Origin: Bacteroidales bacterium
GTDB taxonomy: Bacteria > Bacteroidota > Bacteroidia > Bacteroidales > UBA932
DNA: 64,000 nucleotides
Direction: 5' to 3'
Assembly (NCBI GenBank): GCA_015060335.1
Contig: SUYR01000009.1
Location: 1 to 64,000, forward strand
Made by a program: the position numbers and the translations under genes
Shown here: positions 30,425 through 41,225 of the stretch, piece after piece
How positions within the stretch are numbered: the first letter of the stretch is position 1
How the letters are laid out: the number at the start of each line of letters is the position of its first letter
Notes under the pieces: model-generated
What the model was told of the DNA's origin: nothing
The model's database searches: none
The model's input: only the letters and a program-made list of their open reading frames with translations

Positions 30425-32494
30425 ATGAATAAACGTATAGTTTCAATGACATTGTTCCTGACCGGTATCTGTATACTGACCGCCTGCACCGGCACGGCCC
30501 CCGCAGATGAGAATCCCTACAGTGTCACTAATGAACACAAGAATCGGGCAGCTTCCCTCGTCTCGCAGATGACCCTCGAAGAGAAATGTTCCTACATCGG
30601 CGGCTCGAAGGATGGCTTCTATATCCGTCCTGTGGAGCGTCTCGGCATCCCTCTTATCCGTATGGCGGACGGTCCTCAGGGAGTGCGCAACAATACCAAG
30701 AGCACTCTTTTCGCATGCGGTGTGGCAGCGGCGGCATCCTGGAACGAGGATGTCGTATATGAAATGGGTGTCGCTCTCGGACAGGATTCACGTGCAAGAG
30801 GAGTGCATATCCTGCTTGGACCGGGAGTCAATATCTGCCGGAGTCCTCTTTGCGGGCGCAATTTCGAGTATATGGGAGAGGACCCTCTTCTTGCGGCCAA
30901 TACAGCCGTTCCTTACATCAAGGGCGTGCAGTCTCAGGGTGTCATGGCGACAGTCAAGCATTTTGCGCTGAACAATCAGGAGTACAACCGTCACCATGTA
31001 AGTTCGGATGCGGATGAACGTACCATGTACGAGATATATTTCCCTGCATTCAAGGCTTCCGTCGATGCCGGAGTGGCTTCCGTGATGAGCAGTTACAACC
31101 TTGTGAACAACGTTCATTCTGCGGAGAACAGATGGCTTCTTACTGATGTGCTTAAAGACGAGTGGGGATTCGAGGGCTTTGTCATGTCTGACTGGACTTC
31201 GACCTATTCGACCTTGGGCTGCGTGCGGAGCGGACTTGACCTTGAGATGCCTGAGGGCTTCTGCATGAACTATGAGACCATCGGTCCGCTCATCGAGACA
31301 GGAGTCGTGCGTGAAAAGGATGTTGACCGCAAGGTCGAGACCATATTGGCAAACCTTATCGCATACGGCTTCCTTGACCGTCCTCAGCTCGACACTACGA
31401 TAAAGGAAGACAATCCGTATTCCCGTGATGTCGCCTATCGTCTCTCATGTGAATCTGCAGTGCTTCTCAAGAATGAAGGTTCGCTTCCTCTTGCAAAATG
31501 CGGGACAATTGCCCTTATGGGCCCTCGTGCCGAAATCATCCCGTGCGGTGGCGGTTCTGGCTCAGTAGACCCTATATATTCGATATCTCTTTATGAGGGA
31601 ATGAAATCCCTCGGTGAATCATACCCTGTGACTCTTGTAGGTGAGGACTATAAGGCTTCGTCAGGGATACTTAAGGAAGCTGATGCCGTGGTAGTGTCGG
31701 TAGGATTTGACAGAAATACCGAGAAAGAGGACCATGACAGGACTTTTACCTTGCCTGAAGGTCAGGATGAGATGATTGAGTTTGCTGCTGCAAACAACGA
31801 GAATGTGATAGTGGTAGTGTATAGTGGTGGTGCAATCGACATGAGCCGCTGGCACGACAAGGTGTCTGCCATTATAATGGGTTGGTACCCTGGTCAGGAA
31901 GGCGGCCTTGCGATTGCGCGTATGCTTGCCGGGGAATTTTCTCCATCAGGGCGTCTGCCGGTCACTATGGAAACAAGGCTGGAGGACAATCCGACATACA
32001 GAAACTACTATGTTGAGGCGCCTCTTACAAAGCGCGGACATTCGACCCTGAACGTCACTTACGGAGAAGGTGTATTCGTCGGGTACAGAGGGTATGAGAA
32101 AAACGGTGTGCAGCCGGCTTATCCGTTCGGTCATGGCCTGACATATACGACATTCAGATATTCCGACCTTGCCTTGGAAGAGACATCTGGCGGATATGAT
32201 GTGTCGTTTACAGTCAGCAATACTGGTTCTTTTGATGCAGCGGAGGTGGCTCAGGTCTATGTCGGTGAGGTGAATCCGTGCGTTGCCCGTCCGGAAAAGG
32301 AACTCAAGGGCTATGACAAGGTCTTTGTCAAGGCAGGTGAGACCACCCGGGTCAACGTACATCTTCCTGAGAGTGCATTCGCATTCTACGATGTTGACAT
32401 CCACGACTGGAGAGTCAATCCCGGGCTCTTTGACATAATGGTGGGAGCATCTGTCTCAGACATCCGTTTAAGCGGACAGGTCAATCTCAGATGA
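30425..32494 (+). CDS. Glycoside hydrolase family 3 (beta-glucosidase-like), lipoprotein
   Basis: RMADGPQGVRNN, VMSDWTSTY, C-terminal fibronectin-III-like domain; lipobox LTAC. Confidence 0.93.
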   Translation: MNKRIVSMTLFLTGICILTACTGTAPADENPYSVTNEHKNRAASLVSQMTLEEKCSYIGGSKDGFYIRPVERLGIPLIRMADGPQGVRNNTKSTLFACGVAAAASWNEDVVYEMGVALGQDSRARGVHILLGPGVNICRSPLCGRNFEYMGEDPLLAANTAVPYIKGVQSQGVMATVKHFALNNQEYNRHHVSSDADERTMYEIYFPAFKASVDAGVASVMSSYNLVNNVHSAENRWLLTDVLKDEWGFEGFVMSDWTSTYSTLGCVRSGLDLEMPEGFCMNYETIGPLIETGVVREKDVDRKVETILANLIAYGFLDRPQLDTTIKEDNPYSRDVAYRLSCESAVLLKNEGSLPLAKCGTIALMGPRAEIIPCGGGSGSVDPIYSISLYEGMKSLGESYPVTLVGEDYKASSGILKEADAVVVSVGFDRNTEKEDHDRTFTLPEGQDEMIEFAAANNENVIVVVYSGGAIDMSRWHDKVSAIIMGWYPGQEGGLAIARMLAGEFSPSGRLPVTMETRLEDNPTYRNYYVEAPLTKRGHSTLNVTYGEGVFVGYRGYEKNGVQPAYPFGHGLTYTTFRYSDLALEETSGGYDVSFTVSNTGSFDAAEVAQVYVGEVNPCVARPEKELKGYDKVFVKAGETTRVNVHLPESAFAFYDVDIHDWRVNPGLFDIMVGASVSDIRLSGQVNLR

Positions 32495-32546
32495 GACCTT
32501 GTTTCTCACAGGATTTTGCTACCTTAGAACGACAAAAACACATATC

Positions 32547-33635
32547 ATGAAACACACATTCTCAATACTCCTTTCTGTTCTGTTCTGCCTTTCGGCATCA
32601 GCACAGACCATCAGTTGGCATAATGCCGCCGATTTTACCATCATCGGCAAGCCCATACAGACAGCAAATCCGTTTACGCGCATTGATACGGCGATGTATA
32701 AGTTCAACGACAAGACAATAGACTGCTATGCCGGTTATTCCACTGGTCTTGCAGTCCTTTTTGAGACGGACAGCCGCACTATCCGTGCGAGATGGACCAC
32801 AGGAAGCGGCAACTCCGGCGACAATATGGCCGCCATCGGACAGAAAGGTCTCGACCTGTATATCATGAAGGACGGACGGTGGGTATTTGCCGGAGTCGGG
32901 AGACCTGACATGAAGAAAGCTCCTTTCAGCCATCATGAAAGCAAGATTGTGTCGGATATGCCTGAAGGAAACAAGCAGTGTCTGCTGTATCTTCCTCTTT
33001 TCGACAGGACGGACTGCCTTGAAATAGGAATAGATGAGGAATCAGAAATCAGGTCTCTTGCCAATCCTTTCAGCCACCGCATTGTGGTTCACGGTTCCAG
33101 TATCACCCACGGAGCATCAGCCAGCCGTCCCGGGATGACCTATCCCGCGCGTTTCGGGCGGGACAATGGTCTCTATTGCATGAATCTCGGTTTCAGCGGA
33201 ACATGCGAGCTCCAGAAGGAATACGCTGAGTATCTGGCAGATATAGAGGATGTGGATGCTTTCATCTTCGACACATTCTCCAATCCGGATGCTGGGGAAA
33301 TACGCGAAAGATTCGATGAGTTTGTGGATATTGTCAGGCGGGCGCATCCGGATGTCCCGATGATTTTCCTTCAGACCGTGCGTCGTGAGACACGTAATTT
33401 CAGCATGTCTAAAGAGGAGTACGATGCCGCAAAACAGGCAGCTGCGGTACAGGAGGTCACTGAGCGGATGAAAACCGACAGACATATCTATTTCATAGAT
33501 TCGGCGGATTTCCTCGGAAATGAACACATCGCCACAGCAGACGGCACGCATCCGACCGACCTTGGATTTACCTATATGCTTGAGGCCATGTCTCCGAAGA
33601 TAAAGAAGATATTGAAGAAATACGGCATCAGATAG
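32547..33635 (+). CDS. SGNH/GDSL-hydrolase family protein, secreted (paralogue of 14587-15675)
   Basis: VHGSSITHGASASRPGMTYPARFGRDN ... ADGTHPTDLGF; signal peptide. Confidence 0.8.
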   Translation: MKHTFSILLSVLFCLSASAQTISWHNAADFTIIGKPIQTANPFTRIDTAMYKFNDKTIDCYAGYSTGLAVLFETDSRTIRARWTTGSGNSGDNMAAIGQKGLDLYIMKDGRWVFAGVGRPDMKKAPFSHHESKIVSDMPEGNKQCLLYLPLFDRTDCLEIGIDEESEIRSLANPFSHRIVVHGSSITHGASASRPGMTYPARFGRDNGLYCMNLGFSGTCELQKEYAEYLADIEDVDAFIFDTFSNPDAGEIRERFDEFVDIVRRAHPDVPMIFLQTVRRETRNFSMSKEEYDAAKQAAAVQEVTERMKTDRHIYFIDSADFLGNEHIATADGTHPTDLGFTYMLEAMSPKIKKILKKYGIR

Positions 33636-34923
33636 AGCCGTCTGAAGACCATAGCGGGTGCTGCCGGAGATTGCCGTTAAGGGACAATTCCCTTGCCGGA
33701 ACCGGCAGCACTGTGTATTTCTTCCCGACACCTGCGGCTTCTTCATATCTTCCGGTCCGTACAAGATCATACCATCTGAACCCCTCTCCGAAGAGTTCGA
33801 GCCTTCTTTCATGCAGGATTGCATCTAGGAATTCCTCTTCGTCAGAGGGGTATACAGGCTCAAGTCCTCGGAATATGCGCAGTTCGTTAAGTCTCTGCAG
33901 ACCTTTTTCGAGGCCCTGACATTCTGCACTGATAAGATACATCTCCGCGAGACGGACGATATATATCGGGTCCGTACCGGCATCTCCGCCGCAATATTTG
34001 TTCATCACTTCATTGTTACCCTGCATTGCTATTGATATCTCCTTCCTGCTGTCTGTCTCCGAATACATCGTCATAGCCTCTGCAGTCGGACGGAAATTGT
34101 ATGCGCCTCCCACGCCTGATTCCTTGGTGTAATAGTATGAACTCATATTCACCTTGCTTTCGTGCACGATGTTGGCGAATGAGAAGATTTCCTCCTTGTT
34201 CTCTCCGCCTCTGAATATACTTCTGAAGTCGGACAGTTCGAAAGCCTCGTCTGAGATAAGGCTTTCCGCGAGTCTTGCGGCATCTTCCTTTCTGCCCATC
34301 GCAAGGTATGTTCTGGCAAGGAGTGCCTGAGCCGCCTGCTTGGACACATAGTTCTTGTCACTGAAATCCGGAGCCGTCCCGACAGCCCTGACCAGTTCGC
34401 TTTCAATGAATTTCCATACCTCCTCTTCAGGTTGCTGCGGACAGTTTTCTCCTCCTTCACCGGTAATGACCGGGACATTCCTCCATCGTGTGACAATATT
34501 GTAATAGTACAGTGCTCTGAAAAAACATCCTGTCCCGAGCAATTCGTCTTTTCTTTGTGATGCAGGAAGTTTCTCTACAAGCGAAATAACAGTGTTTATC
34601 TGGTATAATCCGGCAAAATATCCGTTCCACGGGCTTGTGACCAGACTTTTGTCCGGTGCTATGGCAGATTCTACCATCAGTTTCGGCGTATTGACGCTTG
34701 TCGCTCCCGTGCGGACGATGTCTCCGCCGATCAGATCGAACAATGCCCAGCCGTTGAACGTCGGCTTGTATTGGGCGATGTTGTACATGCCTGTGACCAT
34801 TAGTTCCGCATGCTCTGTCGTTATCCTGTCTGCCGAAACCGCATTGCCGGGATACTGGTCAAGGTACTTCCCGCAACCGGCGGAAAGCATGAGGACAAGT
34901 GATATGACGGATATTCTCTTCAT
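33628..34923 (-). CDS. RagB/SusD-family lipoprotein
   Basis: Lipobox LSAGC; AILHERRLELFGEGFRWYDLVRTGR...LPVPARE. Confidence 0.92.
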   Translation of the reverse strand: MKRISVISLVLMLSAGCGKYLDQYPGNAVSADRITTEHAELMVTGMYNIAQYKPTFNGWALFDLIGGDIVRTGATSVNTPKLMVESAIAPDKSLVTSPWNGYFAGLYQINTVISLVEKLPASQRKDELLGTGCFFRALYYYNIVTRWRNVPVITGEGGENCPQQPEEEVWKFIESELVRAVGTAPDFSDKNYVSKQAAQALLARTYLAMGRKEDAARLAESLISDEAFELSDFRSIFRGGENKEEIFSFANIVHESKVNMSSYYYTKESGVGGAYNFRPTAEAMTMYSETDSRKEISIAMQGNNEVMNKYCGGDAGTDPIYIVRLAEMYLISAECQGLEKGLQRLNELRIFRGLEPVYPSDEEEFLDAILHERRLELFGEGFRWYDLVRTGRYEEAAGVGKKYTVLPVPARELSLNGNLRQHPLWSSDGSI

Positions 34924-34927
34924 GATT

Positions 34928-37900
34928 CTATAACTGTATCTTTACTCCGAAGGAGAATGTCCTCGGTTGTGGTAACCACATGTTGTCCAATCCCATCTTT
35001 GTAGCATCAAGGCTGCTGTTTACCTCCGGGTCTATGAACCGGTAAGGCGAGATCAGGAATAGGTTATCAGCCTGTATATAAATTTTCAGCAAGTCCATCC
35101 CAACCTTTTTTGTTGCCTTTGCCGGCAGCGTATAACTTAAGGACAGGCTTTTGCAGCGCAGGTATGATGCGTCATGCAGATAGCGGGTGCTGATGAATCT
35201 GGTGGAGTTCCATGTCATCCCGTAGATTGCTCTCGGTACCGAATCGCTTGTTCCGGGACCCGTCCATCTGGCAAGTGCTTCCGATTCCTGCGATGGCCAC
35301 AGACCATTGCCGAGCCTCAGACCTCCGTTCCATATCTGATAGAGATTGTTCCCGTACGAGAATGCAAACAGGAGACTCACGTCGAAACCTTTCCATGAGA
35401 ATGTGCTTGAAAGCCCTCCGGTGAACAGCGGATTCGCCGAACCGCAAAACTGACTGTCGCCTGCAGTATCTATGTCACCGTCGCCATTGACATCTTCATA
35501 CATCACGTCACCGGCGCGCACTCCCTGCTCATACTGCTTCTTCGGCACATCTTCATCTTTCTGGTAGATTCCGAGCATCTTTATCATATAGAAACTTCCC
35601 ACTTCCTCTCCTACCTTCAGGGCATGGTATGAGCCGCTTGTCAGAATCCCGTCGTCATCTGTAAGCTCTGTAAGGCGGTTCCTGACGAAACTTATGTTGA
35701 ATCCTCCCTGCCATCTGAAATCACCTTTCCCAATATTGCCTTCCAGTGTGATTTCCAGACCGTCGTTTCTCATCGCGCCTATATTGCACAACTGGTTGGT
35801 GAATCCGGACGTGGCCGTTACAGGTTTGTTGTAAAGAAGATCTTTAGTGTCTTTCCTGAAGATGTCGGTCTCCACTTTCATCCGCCCTGCAAAGAAGGAC
35901 ATTTCCGCACCGATGTTATATTGCAATGCCTTTTCCCATCTGAGATCTCTGTTCCCTTGGGTCATCATGGCTATGCCGCTTTCATTGATGTAGTTGTAGC
36001 CTCCGTTGGCAAGTGCCTGAAATGCGTATGCACCGATTCCGCCCTGATTTCCGGTCATTCCGCAACTTGCCTTGATCTTGATTCTTGTGTTTGAGTCTTT
36101 CCAGAACGGTTCTTCCGACAGAACCCATCCTCCCGAAACGGAGGGGAAAAACCCGTATCTGTGCTCAGGTGCGAATTTGGATGAACCGTCTGTCCTTGCC
36201 GACAGCGTGAGCATATAGCGTCTGTGCCAGTTGAGTGTGGTCCTGAAGATTACCGACTGCATCGCCCAGGATGAACGTCCCGTGGAAATGTCAAGATATT
36301 CAGCAGCCACGGAGTTCTGCGAAAAGTCTTCGGAGGGGAAGCCTTGTCCGGTCTGTGACGAGGTGGATGACACGTCCTGCTGGAATGTATGTCCGAGGGT
36401 GGCATCGAGGGCAAGACCGCAGCCGAAAGCCTTGCTGTAATTGATGATGTTGTCTGTGACAAGTGAACTGTAGACCTTTCTGGCATCGGTGAGTTTGCCT
36501 ACAGAGTTGCCGTACATGTGCTTGGAGTTATAATAGATATAGTCTTCCGTGTACATGAAGTCTCCTCCGACATCAGAGCGGAATGACAGCCCGTCAAGGA
36601 TATTCAGCCTGATATATCCCTTCCCGATTATCCGATAATTATTGTTGAATGCATTCTGTTCGTTTAGGGCCTGCAGGAGATTGTAATGCAGCAGGTCCTT
36701 GTCCTTTATGGTATAGGAACCGTCTGCATGGTAAGGAACATCCCATGGTCGATGTTCGAGGGCATGGGTGAGCATGGATGTCCCCATGTTTCCGTTGGGC
36801 ACATGGTGGGTGTGGTTGTAGTTCGCGCTCAGATTGATTCCGGCTGACAGCCATCTCTTGATGTCGCATTCGAGATTTGCCCTCACTCCGTATTTCTCTG
36901 CCTTGTTCCCGATAATGACACCCTCGTTATGCCGTACATTCGCCGATATGTAGTATCGGCTTCTGTCTGTGCCTCCTGATACTGAAGCACTTGCCTTCCA
37001 TGATATGGCTGTCCTCAATACAAGGTCTGCCCAGCAGAACTGTCCTCTTTCAGGATAAGGATTGACAATATGGGACACATTCTCTCCTGTCTGCCTGTTG
37101 TAGTTGTCGATGGCTTCGTTCTGTACTTCAAGATACAGGTCAGCATCTGCGACTTTCAGTTTTTCCAGATCCGGTATATATGACAGACTCATTCCCGCAT
37201 CTGCACTTATTTTAGGCGCCCCCTTGACCCCCTTCTTAGTTGTGATGAGTATTACACCGTTGGTCGCCCTTGAACCATAGATTGCGGCTGATGCCGCATC
37301 CTTGAGCACCTGTATGGATTCGATGTCGCCGGGGTGGATGTCGGTCAGAGCACTGGTCTGTTCGCCTTCCCAGCCGCCCGCATCGGATATGGTGTTGCTG
37401 ATAGGAATCCCGTCCACGACATACAATGGCTCGTTTCCCGCTGTCAGTGAGCCGATTCCCCTGATGCTCACCCTGCTTCGGCTTCCGATGCTTCCGGATG
37501 ATGCCTGTACGTTCACGCCGGCAATCCTTCCCTGAAGCAGGGCATCCACTCCGCAATATGCTCTTCCTGTGATTTCTTCCGGATCCATGCTGCCGATTGC
37601 AGATGATATGTCCCTGCGATGCATGCTGCCGTATCCTACGATGACCGATTCTTCGAGCAGGTTCACTACCGGATGGCTCTGTATTGAATCTCTGTCTGCT
37701 CTTGCTGCGACAGGGATAATGAAAATCGTGTTCCCGTCGATTACCGCTTCAGTCCCTGTCCTCTTCAGAAGTGCCTTAAGAGTCTGTTCGAGATTTTTTC
37801 CATTGGGGGGGGAGCAACTGTCTTATCTGCGTTCAGGAATTCTTCGTTGTATGCTATAGTGTGTCCGCTCTGCTCTTCAATAAGGACAAAAACCTCCCGA

Positions 37901-38004
37901 AGGGCCATTCTGCCTTTCGGAAAGTTGATAGTCTGCTGTGCGTCAACTCTTAAATGACTGAGAAGTGCTGTCAGGACGCAGAAGCAAAGAGTCAGGTTTC
38001 TCAT
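34928..38004 (-). pseudogene. SusC-family TonB-linked OMP with N-terminal STN domain, frameshifted at a poly-C tract (plus-strand G8 at 37805-37812)
   Basis: ORF 37765-38004 gives signal peptide plus start of STN; ORF 34928-37666 gives plug and barrel. Joining frames across the tract gives ...VAPP(P)NGKNLEQTLKALLKRTGTEAVIDGNTIFIIP...EESVIVGYG. Confidence 0.85.
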
Positions 38005-38024
38005 CGGAGTCGGTTTTGCGGAAT

Positions 38025-38918
38025 TTATCTGATATATACGTCAGTGCCTTCAAGCGAATATGTCATGCCGGGGACAAGGCGGCAGATAGCATCCAGCAAC
38101 TGTTCAAGTGTCTCGTCGTTTATGAATTTGGCTGTCAGTACCGCGCTGTCATATCGGTCGTCTGTCATGTGAATGTCTATGTCAAATCTCCTTTCGAGCA
38201 TTGCAAACACTTGAGCAATAGGCATTGACCTTATAACGATGTCTCCGTCCTTCCATGCACATGCTTCTTCTGCGTTTGTCCTGCCTGATGTGAGCGTGCC
38301 GGAATGTTTGTCATAACCGGCATATTGCCCCGGTTCAAGGCTGACTGTTCCGGACTTGTCCTTTCCAGACGGGGTGATATCGATTTTCCCGCTGCACAAG
38401 GTTGCACATGCCGTCGGACCGGTGGGGTAGTCCTGAACGTTGAATACTGTTCCATGTGCCGTTACCGTTATATTGTCGGTATTTACCGTAAAAGGATGTC
38501 TTTTGCTTGCTGTCACCTGAAAAAATCCCTCTCCCGAAAGTGTTACGGCTCTTTCCTTGCCGAATCTTTCAGGGTATGTCAGTGTGGAACCTGCATTCAG
38601 GGTGACTATGGAGCCATCTGAAAGAGTGACTTCCTGTATTTCCCCGTCAGGGACGGTAATCTCTGCAAATGCAGTTTCCGGCTGTGTGCTGCGGACTATA
38701 TGCCATGCAAGAGGCGAGACCACGGCGAGAACGACAACTGCGGCTGCGACTGCTGCTCTTCTTATGCGTGTACTCCGCTTCTTCATAAGCATGAGTGTCT
38801 GTTCCTTCTCGATTGTCTTGGCCTGCTGCATGACGGTATCGAATGAAGCCTCCACCTCATCTGTTCCTACGGATGAACCGTCGATATCCTCCCAATCTTT
38901 GAATTTATATGATAACAT
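38025..38918 (-). CDS. FecR-family anti-sigma regulator
   Basis: Single TM then FecR core (ITVPDGEIQEVTLSDGSIVTLNAGSTLTYPERFG..GEGFFQV) and DUF4974-like C-terminus. Confidence 0.92.
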   Translation of the reverse strand: MLSYKFKDWEDIDGSSVGTDEVEASFDTVMQQAKTIEKEQTLMLMKKRSTRIRRAAVAAAVVVLAVVSPLAWHIVRSTQPETAFAEITVPDGEIQEVTLSDGSIVTLNAGSTLTYPERFGKERAVTLSGEGFFQVTASKRHPFTVNTDNITVTAHGTVFNVQDYPTGPTACATLCSGKIDITPSGKDKSGTVSLEPGQYAGYDKHSGTLTSGRTNAEEACAWKDGDIVIRSMPIAQVFAMLERRFDIDIHMTDDRYDSAVLTAKFINDETLEQLLDAICRLVPGMTYSLEGTDVYIR

Positions 38919-38980
38919 AGATTTTGCGTACTGTTATATGACGAATGAAACTGGCCGATTCCCTAAACGGTTCGTGTAAT

Positions 38981-39523
38981 TTACATGAACAATATGATGA
39001 CCTTGGTGAGTTTTCTTAATTCTCTCAATGCCAGATTGATATGATTCTCTACCGTCTTTCTGCTGATTCCCAGTGTTTCGGCTATTTCCTTGCCTGTCCT
39101 CCCTTCCAATCGGGACATTATGAAGACCTTTCTCCTTTTTTCCGGCATTTCCGCTACGGCATGGCTGATCTGGACCTGAAGTTCCTTTGCGAAAAATCCG
39201 CTCTCCGTTTCATAATCACGTTCACTTGCAGTTTCCACAGCATCGAGAGGGATCCGAATCTTATGGATGCGTCCGTAATCAATGGCAGCATTCCGTGTCA
39301 TCGTGTACAGGAATGCACTGAACGACCTCAACTCAGGCAACAGGCGTCTTTGCAACCATATCTTTACAAATATATTCTGGGCGACATCCTTTGCGTCGTC
39401 CTGATTCCCGATGAACTGCCCGAGGAAGACTTTTACCTTAGGGTAATAATGCACGAACATCTCCTTGAAGGCACTTTCGTCCCCCATGGAGATATTCGAC
39501 AGCATTGTTTTCTCATCAAGCAT
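38981..39523 (-). CDS. ECF RNA polymerase sigma-70 factor
   Basis: Region 2 (AKDVAQNIFVKIWLQR) and region 4 (RRKVFIMSRLEGRTGKEIAETLGISRKTVENHI); start at MLDEK. Confidence 0.9.
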   Translation of the reverse strand: MLDEKTMLSNISMGDESAFKEMFVHYYPKVKVFLGQFIGNQDDAKDVAQNIFVKIWLQRRLLPELRSFSAFLYTMTRNAAIDYGRIHKIRIPLDAVETASERDYETESGFFAKELQVQISHAVAEMPEKRRKVFIMSRLEGRTGKEIAETLGISRKTVENHINLALRELRKLTKVIILFM

Positions 39524-39527
39524 CCCT

Positions 39528-40835
39528 TTATTTCTGTCTAAGGAACACCTGCACGGGGCATCCCAGGAAGTCAAAATTACTTCTAAGCTTGTTTTCAAGG
39601 AATCTTCTGTAAGGCTCGCGGATATACTGCGGCAGGTTGCAGAAGAATGCGAATGAAGGCGAGCGGGTAGGGAGTTGTGTCACGTACTTGATCTTGATAT
39701 ACTTTCCCTTCCATGCAGGCGGAGGATAGTTCTCTATCTCCGGCAACATCACCTCATTGAGCTTTGATGTGCTTATCTTTCGTGAGTAGTTCTCATATAC
39801 ATGGGCGGCTGCATCAAGTACATCCATGATTCTCTGCTTGTTGATCACGGACGTGAATATGATAGGCAGGTCATTGAAAGGCGCAAGACGCTCCTTGATT
39901 GCCTGTGTATATTCCTTCATGGTGTTGCTGTCCTTCTCGATGGTGTCCCATTTGTTCACGACCACCACGCATGCCTTCTTGTTTCTCTGGATAAGGTTGA
40001 AGATAGCCATGTCCTGAGACTCAATGCCTGTCTGAGCGTCTACCATCAGGATACATACGTCAGAATGCTCGATAGAGCGTATCGATCTCATCACAGAGTA
40101 GAACTCCAGGTCTTCGTGCACCTTTGTCTTCTTTCTCATGCCGGCAGTGTCCACAAGCATGAACTCGTGACCGAATTTGTTGTATAGGGTAGCTATTGAA
40201 TCACGGGTTGTACCTGCAATAGGAGTGACAATGTTCCTCTCTTTGCCAAGGAGTGCATTGGTGAGTGACGATTTTCCCACATTAGGCTTTCCTACGATTG
40301 TGAAGTGAGGAAGCTCCGGGTGCTCGTCTGTGTCCGGATCTTCTGCAGGAAGTTCCTTTATAATCGCATCCAGAAGGTCTCCGGTACCGCCTCCGTTAGC
40401 TGCTGATATGCTGTAAACTTCTCCCAGACCGAGAGAATAGAACTGGAACGCATCGTACATCTTTTCGCCAGAGTCAATCTTGTTCACAGCCAGGATGACA
40501 GGCTTTCCGCTACGGCGCAGGATGTCAGCGATTTCCTCGTCATAGTCAGTTATTCCTGTACCTGCCTCTACAAGGAAGAGCACCACGTGGGCCTCTTCAA
40601 TGGCAAGAACAACCTGCTTGCGGATCTCCTCTTCGAATATGTCGTCAGAATTGGATGTGTATCCGCCGGTATCGACAACGGAGAATTCCGTTCCGCACCA
40701 CTCACATCTTCCGTAGTGTCTGTCACGGGTCACGCCCGCTGTCTCATCTACGATTGCCTGCCTCATACCTACGAGGCGGTTGAAAAGTGTGGACTTACCT
40801 ACATTAGGACGTCCGACGATTGCTAATAAGCTCAT
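39528..40835 (-). CDS. der: GTPase Der (EngA), ribosome biogenesis
   Basis: Tandem GTPase domains ([32 protein letters not shown]) and KH-like C-terminus. Confidence 0.98.
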   Translation of the reverse strand: MSLLAIVGRPNVGKSTLFNRLVGMRQAIVDETAGVTRDRHYGRCEWCGTEFSVVDTGGYTSNSDDIFEEEIRKQVVLAIEEAHVVLFLVEAGTGITDYDEEIADILRRSGKPVILAVNKIDSGEKMYDAFQFYSLGLGEVYSISAANGGGTGDLLDAIIKELPAEDPDTDEHPELPHFTIVGKPNVGKSSLTNALLGKERNIVTPIAGTTRDSIATLYNKFGHEFMLVDTAGMRKKTKVHEDLEFYSVMRSIRSIEHSDVCILMVDAQTGIESQDMAIFNLIQRNKKACVVVVNKWDTIEKDSNTMKEYTQAIKERLAPFNDLPIIFTSVINKQRIMDVLDAAAHVYENYSRKISTSKLNEVMLPEIENYPPPAWKGKYIKIKYVTQLPTRSPSFAFFCNLPQYIREPYRRFLENKLRSNFDFLGCPVQVFLRQK

Positions 40836-40903
40836 AATGAATTAGTTTAATTGTTAAAATCCCGCCTCACGGCGATAATTGCACGTCCCTCTCCGGGACC
40901 GTA

Positions 40904-41155
40904 TCAACGGCATATTTCTCGTGACGAGCAACTTCCGCAGCCACTATCATCACATCCGGGAGTGCCGTCCGCTCCCTTCTTTCCCCATAGTTTCATCTCT
41001 TCCTCCTTGGCGCACTTGATGCCTCTCTTGCGCATTTCCCTGTTGTTCTCAATCTCAGTCTCAGGAAACTTTCCATCCTTCCTGAATATGATATTGAAAC
41101 ACATGCCGAATACGCAAAGCGCTACAAGGACGAGAGCTGCTATAAATAATTCCAT
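40904..41155 (-). CDS. Small membrane protein with Cys-rich C-terminus
   Basis: MELFIAALVLVALCVFGMCFNIIFRKDGKFPETEI...CDDSGCGSCSSREIC. Confidence 0.7.
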   Translation of the reverse strand: MELFIAALVLVALCVFGMCFNIIFRKDGKFPETEIENNREMRKRGIKCAKEEEMKLWGKKGADGTPGCDDSGCGSCSSREICR

Positions 41156-41225
41156 ACATCTTTTAATTAACAATATTCCGTCGGAAAGGGTCACTCTCCG
41201 GCGGAATATATATCAATTTCAGTTC

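Noticed and set aside
15793-39527. Integrase or transposase inside the der-bracketed locus
   Set aside because: All ORFs over about 100 aa were considered; none resembles a tyrosine/serine recombinase or a transposase.
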